NCBI GenBank assembly: GCA_019359675.1
Contig: JAHHGX010000068.1
Location: 62,001-126,000, forward strand
DNA from: Calothrix sp. FI2-JRJ7
Lineage (GTDB): Bacteria > Cyanobacteriota > Cyanobacteriia > Cyanobacteriales > Nostocaceae
Reading direction: 5' to 3'
Length of the DNA stretch: 64,000 nucleotides
Under the pieces are notes generated by a model. The model saw only the letters and a program-made list of their open reading frames with translations. It had not been told where the DNA came from and did no database searches. The stretch's first letter is position 1; each line of letters opens with the position of its first letter. This document shows, in pieces, positions 35,057 to 43,386 of this stretch. The position numbers and the translations under genes are program-made.

Positions 35057-36988
35057 GTGAGATTACACTGGTTACTACCCAGCACCCTTTTTACTGTCTT
35101 CATACTTTCGTCGCCCGCCCATGCAGCTAAACTTAACTCTTGGCGGTTTGATGCCAATCAAAACCGATTGGAAATCGTTACCGACGGCGCCGTGCAACCA
35201 AAAGCACAGCTAATTTTTAACCCAACACGGGTAGTTATCGATTTACCGGGAACGCGGTTTGGGCGTCCCCAACTTACGCAACCAATAGGTGGGGCAATAC
35301 GCTCGCTTCGTATCGGACAATTCGACGAAGATACAGCGCGTCTTGTCGTTGAACTCGCACCTGGTTTTACGCTTGACCCTGCTCAAGTCAAATTTGTTGG
35401 GGTTAGTCCCAGTCGCTGGACTGTACAATTACCAAAACCCGAACGTGAACAAATTGGAGATTCCTCTGATAAAGGTATCTATAATGTAGTTACTACTCCC
35501 TCTAATAACACGCCTCCTAGCAATGCAAATAACTCAAGACCGTTACCCCCATCAACAGTAGTTGCCGCTTCGTCCGTACCAACCACAGTTGAGAATGTTC
35601 AAATTACGGGTGATGGGTTTTTTGTTCGCACTAGTGGGGCTGGAAATCCACAGTTGAGAGTAATTCGCAGTCTCGATAGACGCTCGATAGATGTAGACAT
35701 TACTGGCGCCACAATATCATCGCAAGCGCAACGCGACATTTCAGTTAATAAACATGGTGTTAACAGAGTTTTATTATCTCAACTAAATTCTAGAACTCCG
35801 ACTGTCAGAATGCAGCTACAGGTAAATCGAGACAGTCCTGACTGGAATGCCTCATTAAGCGGTGCAAATGGATTGATTCTAATTCCTAGCGCTGCCTCAG
35901 TTGTTAGACTTCCAAGTCCAAATAATCCTCGTCCTCCTATCAACCAACCAAACCCAAATCCACCAATAACTGTTAATACAGTTGCCACAATTCAATCGGT
36001 TGAGCTTAACGCTACAGGTACACAGCTCATTATTAGTGGAGACCAGCGTTTAACGGGAAGTGGTGGGTGGGATAGGTCTACTGGACAATATCGTATTACT
36101 ATTCCTAACGCCAAGTTACAACAAAACGTTCGCGGCCCAAGTTTTGGCGCCAATAGTCCAGTATTAAAAGTTCGTTTACAGCAGCAAGACCCCAACACCG
36201 TCGCAATATTAGTACAACCTGCCGCAGGAGTGCAATTTGGACAAGTCAATCAACTTAGTGGTCAACTACTATCACTCGAACTCACTCGTGGACGTATAAG
36301 TACCCTACCACCTATTAATCCACCGTCCCAACCGATTCAACCTCCTGTAGTTCTTCCATTGCCGCTTCCACGTCCTAACCCGCAACCGTTACCTCCTGGT
36401 GGCAACCCTGTACCGAACCCACAACCTCCAGTGCGTCAACCAACTCCCAGAGGCAAAATCATTGTGATTGTTGACCCAGGACATGGAGGTAAAGATTCAG
36501 GCGCCCCAGGTCTTCGTGGTTTACTTGAAAAAGACGTAATTCTACCTATAGGTCTACGAGTTAGGTCTATCTTGGAGCAAAATGGTATTCAAGTTGTCAT
36601 GACTCGTGATTCTGATTACTTTGTTGACTTAAAACCACGGGTAGACTTAGCAGAACGTGTTAACGCCAATTTATTCGTCAGTATCCACGCTAACTCTATC
36701 AGTGGGCGCCCAGATGTCAACGGTTTGGAAGTTTACTATTATGACAGTGGCTATCGTCTTGCTGAAGCAGTTCGCCAAAGCATTGTCCAAAATATCTCTA
36801 CCATTAAAGACCGAGGCACCCGTAAAGCCAGATTTTACGTTTTGAGAAAAAGCTCGATGCCTTCGATTTTAGTAGAAACGGGTTATATGACAGGAGTACA
36901 AGATAACCCCCGTCTCGGTACTCGTGAGTATCAAAATCGCATGGCTGAAGCTATCGCACGCGGTGTTCTTAGATATTTAGGAAGATAG
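35057..36988 (+). CDS. amiC2: N-acetylmuramoyl-L-alanine amidase, AmiC2-type
   Basis: The GTG start at 35057 follows AGGAG by 8 nt and gives 643 residues. After the signal peptide (cut near AHAAK) there are three AMIN-type domains: LNSWRFDANQNRLEIVTDGA, TVENVQITGDGFFVRTS and TIQSVELNATGTQLIISGDQ. Pro/Asn/Gln-rich linkers separate them. The C-terminal amidase_3 domain has VDPGHGGKDSGA, LEKDVIL, SIHAN and LVETGYMT. AMIN domains bind peptidoglycan and place the enzyme at septa. The tandem pair followed by murI fits, from memory, the amiC1-amiC2-murI order of Anabaena PCC 7120. Confidence 0.92.
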   Translation: MRLHWLLPSTLFTVFILSSPAHAAKLNSWRFDANQNRLEIVTDGAVQPKAQLIFNPTRVVIDLPGTRFGRPQLTQPIGGAIRSLRIGQFDEDTARLVVELAPGFTLDPAQVKFVGVSPSRWTVQLPKPEREQIGDSSDKGIYNVVTTPSNNTPPSNANNSRPLPPSTVVAASSVPTTVENVQITGDGFFVRTSGAGNPQLRVIRSLDRRSIDVDITGATISSQAQRDISVNKHGVNRVLLSQLNSRTPTVRMQLQVNRDSPDWNASLSGANGLILIPSAASVVRLPSPNNPRPPINQPNPNPPITVNTVATIQSVELNATGTQLIISGDQRLTGSGGWDRSTGQYRITIPNAKLQQNVRGPSFGANSPVLKVRLQQQDPNTVAILVQPAAGVQFGQVNQLSGQLLSLELTRGRISTLPPINPPSQPIQPPVVLPLPLPRPNPQPLPPGGNPVPNPQPPVRQPTPRGKIIVIVDPGHGGKDSGAPGLRGLLEKDVILPIGLRVRSILEQNGIQVVMTRDSDYFVDLKPRVDLAERVNANLFVSIHANSISGRPDVNGLEVYYYDSGYRLAEAVRQSIVQNISTIKDRGTRKARFYVLRKSSMPSILVETGYMTGVQDNPRLGTREYQNRMAEAIARGVLRYLGR

Positions 36989-36998
36989 ATACACGACT

Positions 36999-37027
36999 GT
37001 AGAGACGCGATTAAATCGCGTCTCTAC
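36999..37027. terminator. GTAGAGACGCGATT-family palindrome after amiC2
   Basis: GTAGAGACGCGATT and AATCGCGTCTCTAC pair almost perfectly, 11 nt after the amiC2 stop. It is one of about nine copies in the window. Confidence 0.7.
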
Positions 37028-37125
37028 AACAAATTCCCTGTTTGTAAAAAAACTCCTTGGCTAGGTATTTGTCTAATTGCTATAAATCCTGTATTGTTAA
37101 TCAAAAATAAAAAGACTAACTAGCT

Positions 37126-37992
37126 GTGTTTCTATCTTCAAACTTTGAAACTAATCTTGTTCAAGAAAACTTTAACTATTACACAGAGCCACAGCGTGCC
37201 CCTATTGGGGTATTTGATAGTGGTGTAGGGGGTTTAACTGTACTACGCGAACTGTATCGCCAGATTCCGAATGAGTCGATTCTCTATTTTGGAGATACGG
37301 CTCGACTACCTTATGGTATTCGCTCTCAAACTGAAATTATTCAGTTTAACCGCGAAATTTTAACTTGGATGCAGCGTGTTGGTGTTAAGATGGCGGTAAT
37401 GGCTTGTAATACAAGTTCAGCACTTGCCCTTGAAACTGTACGCGAAGAATTTAATTTTCCTATTATTGGTGTTATTCTTCCAGGCGCTAAGGCCGCAGTT
37501 CAACATGGAAAACGTATCGGTGTTATCGCGACTCCAGCCACAGCAAAAAGTAACGCCTACAAAAACGTTATCCTAGAAATTGATGCCCAAGCTCAAGTTT
37601 GGCAAGTTAGCTGTCCTGAATTTGTCCCTTTAATCGAACAAAACCGTATTCATGACCCCTACACTGTTGAAGTAGCAACCTCATACCTAGAACCACTAAT
37701 TCAACAACAAATCGATACATTGGTCTACGGTTGTACTCACTATCCTCACTTGGCGCCAATTTTACGCTCGCTTTTACCAAGCACAGTTAACATTGTAGAC
37801 CCAGCAGTTTACGTTGCTTCTGCTTGCGCGACTGAACTTGATATACTCAACTTACGTAACAACTTCCCCCCGATGCCAACTCGCTTTGCCGTCAGTGGTT
37901 GCCCAGAAACGTTCGCACTTACTTCTGTAAACTGGCTCGGTTGCACTCCAACAGTTGAAGTTGTAAACTGTGGGTCAGGTATTTTGGCTTGA
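37126..37992 (+). CDS. murI: Glutamate racemase
   Basis: MurI makes D-glutamate for peptidoglycan. The 288-residue protein starts with a GTG and has a 24-residue extension before the conserved PIGVFDSGVGGLTVLREL. The two catalytic cysteines lie in MACNTSSA and YGCTHYPHL, and YFGDTARLPYG is present. Following the two amidases it makes a cell-wall gene group, but a hairpin and 138 bp separate it from amiC2. Confidence 0.96.
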   Translation: MFLSSNFETNLVQENFNYYTEPQRAPIGVFDSGVGGLTVLRELYRQIPNESILYFGDTARLPYGIRSQTEIIQFNREILTWMQRVGVKMAVMACNTSSALALETVREEFNFPIIGVILPGAKAAVQHGKRIGVIATPATAKSNAYKNVILEIDAQAQVWQVSCPEFVPLIEQNRIHDPYTVEVATSYLEPLIQQQIDTLVYGCTHYPHLAPILRSLLPSTVNIVDPAVYVASACATELDILNLRNNFPPMPTRFAVSGCPETFALTSVNWLGCTPTVEVVNCGSGILA

Positions 37993-37997
37993 GTATT

Positions 37998-38020
37998 GCA
38001 CAGGCGAAGAAGGCCTGTGC
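37998..38020 (+). terminator. GCACAGGC hairpin after murI
   Basis: GCACAGGC and GCCTGTGC form an 8-bp stem around CGAAGAAG... 5 nt after the murI stop. Copies of the same CACAGGC/GCCTGTG family occur at 29694-29713 and, degenerate, at 62132-62153. Confidence 0.6.
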
Positions 38021-39128
38021 TACAATTCAACAGAATTAAATCGAGTAAGTACTAGCTACACATCATCAATTGGCGAAGTTTTGTTTCCAGAACGTTTCGC
38101 TAATGCCAATAAGAGGTATACAGTAAATAAATATCCAGAAGCTAATATAAAAATTATCATCGCCGTTCTCACATAAACTATTTTTTTTTACGAGTTATTT
38201 GTGTTTAATATTAAGCAAAGGCCATTAGCTAACCGTAAGCGTGCGAATACATCCCACGATTACAGCAGCACTCTCTTTAGTACTAAAAATAATTAGTACG
38301 CTTTAGTTTGCCTAGAACTAAGTTCTTTGCTTTTTTTGCTTTATAGTTATATATGTTTACAGACTCACTGCTGTTATTGAGCTACCATTCGCCATACAAC
38401 AATTTAGAGCGCTGCTGAAACAGTCTCTTTAAGTCTGCAAAATTTCTGCCTTTGTGTTTAGTTACAACAAAGAACATCTAAGCCTCTGAATTAAGCGTTA
38501 AAGGCTAACTGACTCCTTCACCGAAATAAATTTCCTTCTTCCGGCAAGAAACTATATGAACCTACTGTCAAACCACTGAAATTGCTAAAAACAGCTTCCC
38601 TAGTTCAACAAACGGTATCTATTTGACTCACGACTGTCGAAAAGCAAAACACCCGTGAGTGAGTTACCTTTCGTGCGGTGATTAACAAAAAACTTTTAAG
38701 TCCCTTAATTTTAGCGTAACATAACCACCGGGACTTTTCATCTCAGTTCTAAGTTATTTTTGAAATATTTTGGCAATCACAAAAATAAGTTTTTCTTTTG
38801 TTTCTTGCCTATTGTATAAATAATAATTATTCCACTTACGTAGATATTAAAAATTTTGCACCTCTTCCTTGTGTACTAAATAATATAACAATAATTATCT
38901 CACTTCAGCAAGCATTTTTAAGTATTGTTTTATACATATGGCTAATCTTCAGGTACTATTCTAGCTTAAAATACCTCGTTGGGGTATTGTGGGTAGAAAA
39001 AAATTACTGCTGTTGCTATTGATTAATACAATGATTCTTTACAATAAGCTTTGCAGTCTACCTGCGTTATCTTAAAATGAGTATAGAATATGTAAACTTT
39101 CGTAACTTAAGCCAGAGTCCGCCCATCC
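38021..39128. other. Long spacer without a recognisable gene
   Basis: About 1.1 kb between murI and sds, both on the plus strand. It has no GGCGCC and no good ORF; a 74-codon ORF at 38798 is AT-rich and unsupported. An inverted repeat, AAGTCCC (38698-38704) with GGGACTT (38730-38736) followed by TTC, could end a small RNA transcribed from upstream. Long A/T runs lie from 38760 to 39060. The sds promoter should be near 39040-39090. Confidence 0.4.
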
Positions 39129-40097
39129 ATGACCCCAGCAACCTCCCTTTTTACTCCTGTGGAAGCAGACCTGCGATTACTAGCAGACAATCTGATACAG
39201 TTAGTTGGAACAGACCACCCCATCCTCTATGCGGCGGCAAAACACCTATTTGGAGCTGGGGGAAAGCGTATCAGACCAGCGATAGTTCTGCTTGTATCGC
39301 GCGCTACCATGTCCGAAGATATTACAACTCGTCATCGGCGCCTAGCTGAAATCACAGAAATGATTCACACAGCGAGTTTGGTACACGATGATGTAGTAGA
39401 TGAGTCGAACGAGCGACGTGGAGTTCCAACAATTCATAGTTTGTTTGGAAACCGTGTTGCTGTGTTGGCAGGAGATTTCTTCTTTGCCCAATCTTCTTGG
39501 CACTTAGCCAACTTAGATAATTTAGAAGTTGTAAAACTCTTATCACAAGTATTGATGGATTTCGCTGTTGGTGAAATTCAACAGGGACTAAACCGTTTTG
39601 ATGCGAGTATCACAATTGATACTTATCTTCAAAAAAATTATTATAAAACTGCAACATTATTTGCTAACAGCGCTAAAGCTGCCGCAGTGTTGAGCGAAGT
39701 TTCTGCTGAAACCGCAGAACGTCTGTATTCTTATGGTCGTGAAATCGGTTTGGCGTTCCAAATAGTTGATGATATTTTAGACTTTACGAGTTCGTCAGAA
39801 GCGTTAGGCAAACCAGCTGGTTCAGATTTGAAAAGCGGCACCTTAACGGCGCCTGTTTTGTATGCGTTGGAAGAAAAGCCAGCTTTGTTTATGCTAATAG
39901 AGCGAGAGTTTGCTCAAGAAGGAGACTTAGAGCAAGCGTTGGCGTTAATTTCGGACAGTCAAGGTATCGCAAGAGCAAGGGAGCTAGCAGCACATCACGC
40001 GAAGTTGGCTGTAGAGCATTTGGTAGATTTGCCATATTCAGAGTCTCGTCAAGCTTTGATAAACATGACTGATTTTGCGCTGAGTCGATTGTATTAA
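39129..40097 (+). CDS. sds: Solanesyl diphosphate synthase
   Basis: The 322-residue all-helical trans-prenyltransferase has the first Asp-rich motif DDVVDE in LVHDDVVDESNERRG and the second DDILD in QIVDDILDFTSSSEALGKPAGSDL. GAGGKRIRPAIVLL binds IPP. Long-chain synthases of this type make the C45 side chain of plastoquinone in cyanobacteria. An earlier ATG in another frame at 39077 is not the gene. Confidence 0.93.
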   Translation: MTPATSLFTPVEADLRLLADNLIQLVGTDHPILYAAAKHLFGAGGKRIRPAIVLLVSRATMSEDITTRHRRLAEITEMIHTASLVHDDVVDESNERRGVPTIHSLFGNRVAVLAGDFFFAQSSWHLANLDNLEVVKLLSQVLMDFAVGEIQQGLNRFDASITIDTYLQKNYYKTATLFANSAKAAAVLSEVSAETAERLYSYGREIGLAFQIVDDILDFTSSSEALGKPAGSDLKSGTLTAPVLYALEEKPALFMLIEREFAQEGDLEQALALISDSQGIARARELAAHHAKLAVEHLVDLPYSESRQALINMTDFALSRLY

Positions 40098-40133
40098 GTT
40101 TTTTATTTACCAAATTTAATTTATTGGTCTTAA

Positions 40134-40193
40134 AAGAGCTAAGGAGTAGGCACAGACGGTAAAATCCAGTAGTGCTAGTTACCCTTAGCTCTT
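40134..40193. terminator. Inverted repeat between convergent sds and the next gene
   Basis: AAGAGCTAAGG (40134-40144) and CCTTAGCTCTT (40183-40193) are exact inverted copies. Inside, GGTAA and TTACC extend the stem after an asymmetric loop. A bidirectional terminator is likely. Confidence 0.55.
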
Positions 40194-40257
40194 GAAATAG
40201 TTACAGCAATTCCCCACAATAACCCGTATGACAAGTTAAGCTGATATCTGGTAGTTT

Positions 40258-40728
40258 TTAAGCGATATCAGGAGGCACGGAGGAGTTACGGTACGGCGCC
40301 ATTACCTGTTGGATCAATAATTGTAGCTCAAAACGTGGGATTTCGATTGTATCACCACTCACGCCAGAAGTTTCAAAAAAAACTATACTATCTACGGGTT
40401 CCATTGCCGTTAACTGAAACAAAGCGTGTATAACTCCGATTGGTTTAGCAGTTAATTGAGGGTTATCCCTCCTGTATTGGCTTTTAATCGCATCTTGTAA
40501 TGTAGGGTAAGCATATACCACTCGTTTTTCGAGTTCTGGATTAGTACGATTGCTCAGTGTGGTGACAACCCACTCTTCGTCCATACTTTGGAGGATGAAG
40601 TACTGTTTATGGGCTAACCTTTGAGCAAGCGTCTGTAAAGCCGGAGCGATTGCTGTTATCAGTTGTGGTGTAATGCCATCTTGGGGTGCATTTTCTTTCA
40701 GCAATTGAATTTGTGCTTGTAAATCCAT
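40258..40728 (-). CDS. Conserved cyanobacterial protein of unknown function
   Basis: The 156-residue soluble protein begins with a helical part (LQAQIQLLKENAPQDGITPQL) and has a mixed alpha/beta C-terminal part with YFILQSMDEEWVVTTLSNR and a run from EKRVVYAYPTLQDA to VIHALFQL. No motif I know. It diverges from hetZ over 216 bp. From memory, a similar protein lies next to hetZ in Anabaena PCC 7120. Confidence 0.65.
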   Translation of the reverse strand: MDLQAQIQLLKENAPQDGITPQLITAIAPALQTLAQRLAHKQYFILQSMDEEWVVTTLSNRTNPELEKRVVYAYPTLQDAIKSQYRRDNPQLTAKPIGVIHALFQLTAMEPVDSIVFFETSGVSGDTIEIPRFELQLLIQQVMAPYRNSSVPPDIA

Positions 40729-40944
40729 AAATGTACCAGAGGGAAAAATAATAACGGTTGGAAAGAATTTTGTCAGGCATAGCTAAATAATCGCCACTTG
40801 GTTGAGAATAATAAACTAAACCAATTCTTTAATTATGGTGTGCGTCAATCGCGCTAATCTGAGACATAATACTTTTTTACCAATTATTCATTTTGATCCC
40901 AGGCTGTAAATAGATTATGTTAGGGTCTTTTTAAGAACGAGACT

Positions 40945-42135
40945 ATGAATTTAGCCGCAACCACAACTATTCAGGGAGAAAATTCTATCGGCGTGGAGGC
41001 GATATTAGAACTTTCCTTCCAGGAACTAAGGCAATCAACCAAAGCTTCGGAGAAAAATTGTCACGATGTGGCAATGCGTATCACCAACGAAGTTTATCGG
41101 ATTTGCAATGAGAGCAAACGCATCCAAGCTTCTGGCTCTATAGAAAGCTCCGCCATTACCCTGGCTCGACATCGCCTGACTCAGTGCTTGCGATATTACC
41201 AGTTAGGTTCATCTCGTGGCAGGGTCGAACTTCACAGTACTTTGAGTGCAATTATCTATCGTTATATTAATCCTCCGCAACGCCAATTGAGCTATCAAGG
41301 GCGCCTAACGATAATTGAAGATTTTCTACAAAGTTTTTATTTAGAAGCTCTTAATGCTTTTCGCAGAGAAAATCAACTCGGTGCTACCTATCAGCCTCAT
41401 ACACTCCTTGAATTAGCCGAGTATATGGCGTTCACCGAACGTTACGGGAAACGTCGCATCCCTTTACCAGGAAGACAGCAACAACTTATTATTCTGCGCG
41501 CACAAACTTTTTCTCAACAACAACCACCAGAAACCTGTGTTGACATCGAACAAGCTGCCGAAGGTAGTGGAGGTGAAAGTGATGGCTCTTGGGAAGAACC
41601 AGCGGTTCAAATGCTGCGAAGCGCAATGGCTACACAGCCCGAACCAGAACCAACTGAAGATACGCTACGTTCTGTTGTAATAACTGAATTAATGAGTTAT
41701 TTAGAGGAACGACAACAAACCGATTGTGCAGATTATTTTGCGCTGCGGTTACAGGATATGTCGGCAACTGAAATCGAATCAGTTTTGAATTTGACCTCCA
41801 GGCAACGCGATTATTTACAACAGCGTTTTAAGTATCACTTGATTCGATTTGCTTTACTGCACCGCTGGGAACTAGTTCACGAATGGCTTGAAGCTGATTT
41901 AAGTACAAATTTGGGCTTGACACCTATTCAGTGGGAAAAGTTTATTGAAGAAATGGATCCGAAGCAACGGTCTTTACTCGAACTAAAGCAACAAAAAGAA
42001 CCTGATGAAAAAATTGCCAAGTTGTGCGGGTTATCAATGGCACAACTGCAAAAGCGATGGTTTAAAATTCTTGAACAAGCCTGGGAAATTCGTAACTCTC
42101 TAGTGTCCGGATCGGGTGCATCTACTCATGAATAG
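40945..42135 (+). CDS. hetZ: Heterocyst differentiation protein HetZ
   Basis: The 396-residue protein has the length and landmarks of HetZ, an early regulator of heterocyst differentiation under HetR control. Recognisable segments are ILELSFQELRQSTKASEKNC, LARHRLTQCLRYYQLGSSRGRVELHSTLSAIIYRYI, YMAFTERYGKRRIPLPGRQQQLIILRAQ and a C-terminal helix-turn-helix-like half with ATEIESVLNLTSRQRDYLQQRFKYH and EKIAKLCGLSMAQLQKRW. The C-terminal part resembles sigma-like DNA-binding folds. I found no clear HetR palindrome in the 216-bp upstream spacer. The stop lies inside patU. Confidence 0.92.
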   Translation: MNLAATTTIQGENSIGVEAILELSFQELRQSTKASEKNCHDVAMRITNEVYRICNESKRIQASGSIESSAITLARHRLTQCLRYYQLGSSRGRVELHSTLSAIIYRYINPPQRQLSYQGRLTIIEDFLQSFYLEALNAFRRENQLGATYQPHTLLELAEYMAFTERYGKRRIPLPGRQQQLIILRAQTFSQQQPPETCVDIEQAAEGSGGESDGSWEEPAVQMLRSAMATQPEPEPTEDTLRSVVITELMSYLEERQQTDCADYFALRLQDMSATEIESVLNLTSRQRDYLQQRFKYHLIRFALLHRWELVHEWLEADLSTNLGLTPIQWEKFIEEMDPKQRSLLELKQQKEPDEKIAKLCGLSMAQLQKRWFKILEQAWEIRNSLVSGSGASTHE

Positions 42136-43102
42136 TGACTCAGAATCCTTACAAAACCAGTTGTTTAGATGGTTAATAGCTAAGTATGCTATAGAATCAG
42201 AAAATACCTCGGTCAATTGTAAGGAAAATAACGGGGTCGAAAATATACCGAGTGCTGCGAATACTCCAATGGATTTGCAGCAACCGGAATGGACACCCCA
42301 AACCTCTCAACTAGGAGAAATTCCTACTGTGCAAGAACGTTTCCAAGCCGTCCTTAAACGTCGGTTACAAATTCAAATACAAAACCATCCTCCGTTATTC
42401 CCTTGGGAAACCCAAATCCGAGAATATCCTGACTACGTAGACAATCCCTCAGTCGCGTTAGTTCCTTCGTGGGGATGGAGTCGTGGAGCATCTTTAACGC
42501 TCCCGATTGACTTACCAGAACGTGTATTTCAGCAATTGCTGGCTAGATGCCAAGAATTAGTTGCTTCTTCATTACCGTTAGGAGCAAAATTAGTGGCTGC
42601 TGTGGAAAGCTTATTTCCTAATGATGAGCAGGCAATTAATGATTTAGCTGGATTAGTGCTAAGAACTCCTTATCGTTCTGCTTCGACCATTGAAGCAATG
42701 CCTAATTTGGATGGTGATTACTTTGATCTTCAAAGTCGTCAGCAAATGGCCGTTTCATTGTTAGCAGCAAAACAACTGTTTGATAACTTAACATTACCTG
42801 TTTCTGCGACTAATCCAGTTGTAGAAAGAGAATGGTTAACTGATGTTGGTGCTATCAAACTTCATGTTGAGTACGTACAATACGGCGCCGAAGCAAAGCT
42901 TTGTGTTCGGGCTGATTTACCTACTCAAGGAAACATCAAAGTTGGTAATGCTAGCACAACTGCAATGGCTCAGTCTTCGAGTTCAGGTAACTTACGTGTG
43001 GAAATACTTTGTGTTTCTCCACGTCAACCTTACACTCTCGAAGTAAAACTAACAGAAATCGACCAACAACCGTTGACATTTTTAATTCTTCCCACTATGT
43101 AG
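42128..43102 (+). CDS. patU: Heterocyst patterning protein PatU
   Basis: I start at the ATG at 42128, overlapping the hetZ stop by 8 nt (ATGAATAG); another ATG 12 nt upstream is in frame. The 324-residue protein begins MNSDSESLQNQLFRWLIAKYA, has VQERFQAVLKRRLQIQIQNHPPLFPWETQIREYPDY in the middle and a beta-rich C-terminal half. In Anabaena PCC 7120 this gene is split into patU5 and patU3; here it is one frame. PatU acts with HetZ in spacing heterocysts. Confidence 0.9.
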   Translation: MNSDSESLQNQLFRWLIAKYAIESENTSVNCKENNGVENIPSAANTPMDLQQPEWTPQTSQLGEIPTVQERFQAVLKRRLQIQIQNHPPLFPWETQIREYPDYVDNPSVALVPSWGWSRGASLTLPIDLPERVFQQLLARCQELVASSLPLGAKLVAAVESLFPNDEQAINDLAGLVLRTPYRSASTIEAMPNLDGDYFDLQSRQQMAVSLLAAKQLFDNLTLPVSATNPVVEREWLTDVGAIKLHVEYVQYGAEAKLCVRADLPTQGNIKVGNASTTAMAQSSSSGNLRVEILCVSPRQPYTLEVKLTEIDQQPLTFLILPTM

Positions 43103-43218
43103 AAAATAATACTTACTGCTAGCACCAATATATTTAGATAGGCTCTTGTTGGTTTTCGAGTCAGGTGACGAAACCTAGTTTAAAGCGTATGCTTGGTATA
43201 AATAAGCGGTCATTAGGA

Positions 43219-43257
43219 AGGCACTAGTACATGTCGTATTTCGACGGTATAGTGCCT
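43219..43257. terminator. Hairpin downstream of patU
   Basis: AGGCACTA and TAGTGCCT pair around an insert that has its own GTCG/CGAC stem. No T-run follows, so it may be a structured leader of the next gene instead. The 283-bp spacer holds nothing else. Confidence 0.4.
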
Positions 43258-43386
43258 CTCCGGTCTACGGTCAACAGCATTTTATCCGGACAATGTATTA
43301 AGAGTTTATACTGACTACATTAGTATCCGTTGTGTACAAATGCATCGCTTAGTGATTACATCCACTAATTGCTTTATAACTAAAAA

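Noticed and set aside
34894-35157. 87-codon minus-strand ORF over the amiC2 start
   Set aside because: It overlaps the amiC2 signal peptide codons and hairpin leader and has no family support.
38798-39022. 74-codon ORF in the murI-sds spacer
   Set aside because: AT-rich, rich in Tyr/Ile/Leu and Cys, typical of random AT-rich sequence, with no Shine-Dalgarno.
40729-40944. HetR-binding palindrome upstream of hetZ
   Set aside because: Only an isolated TAGGGTC was seen, with no inverted partner.
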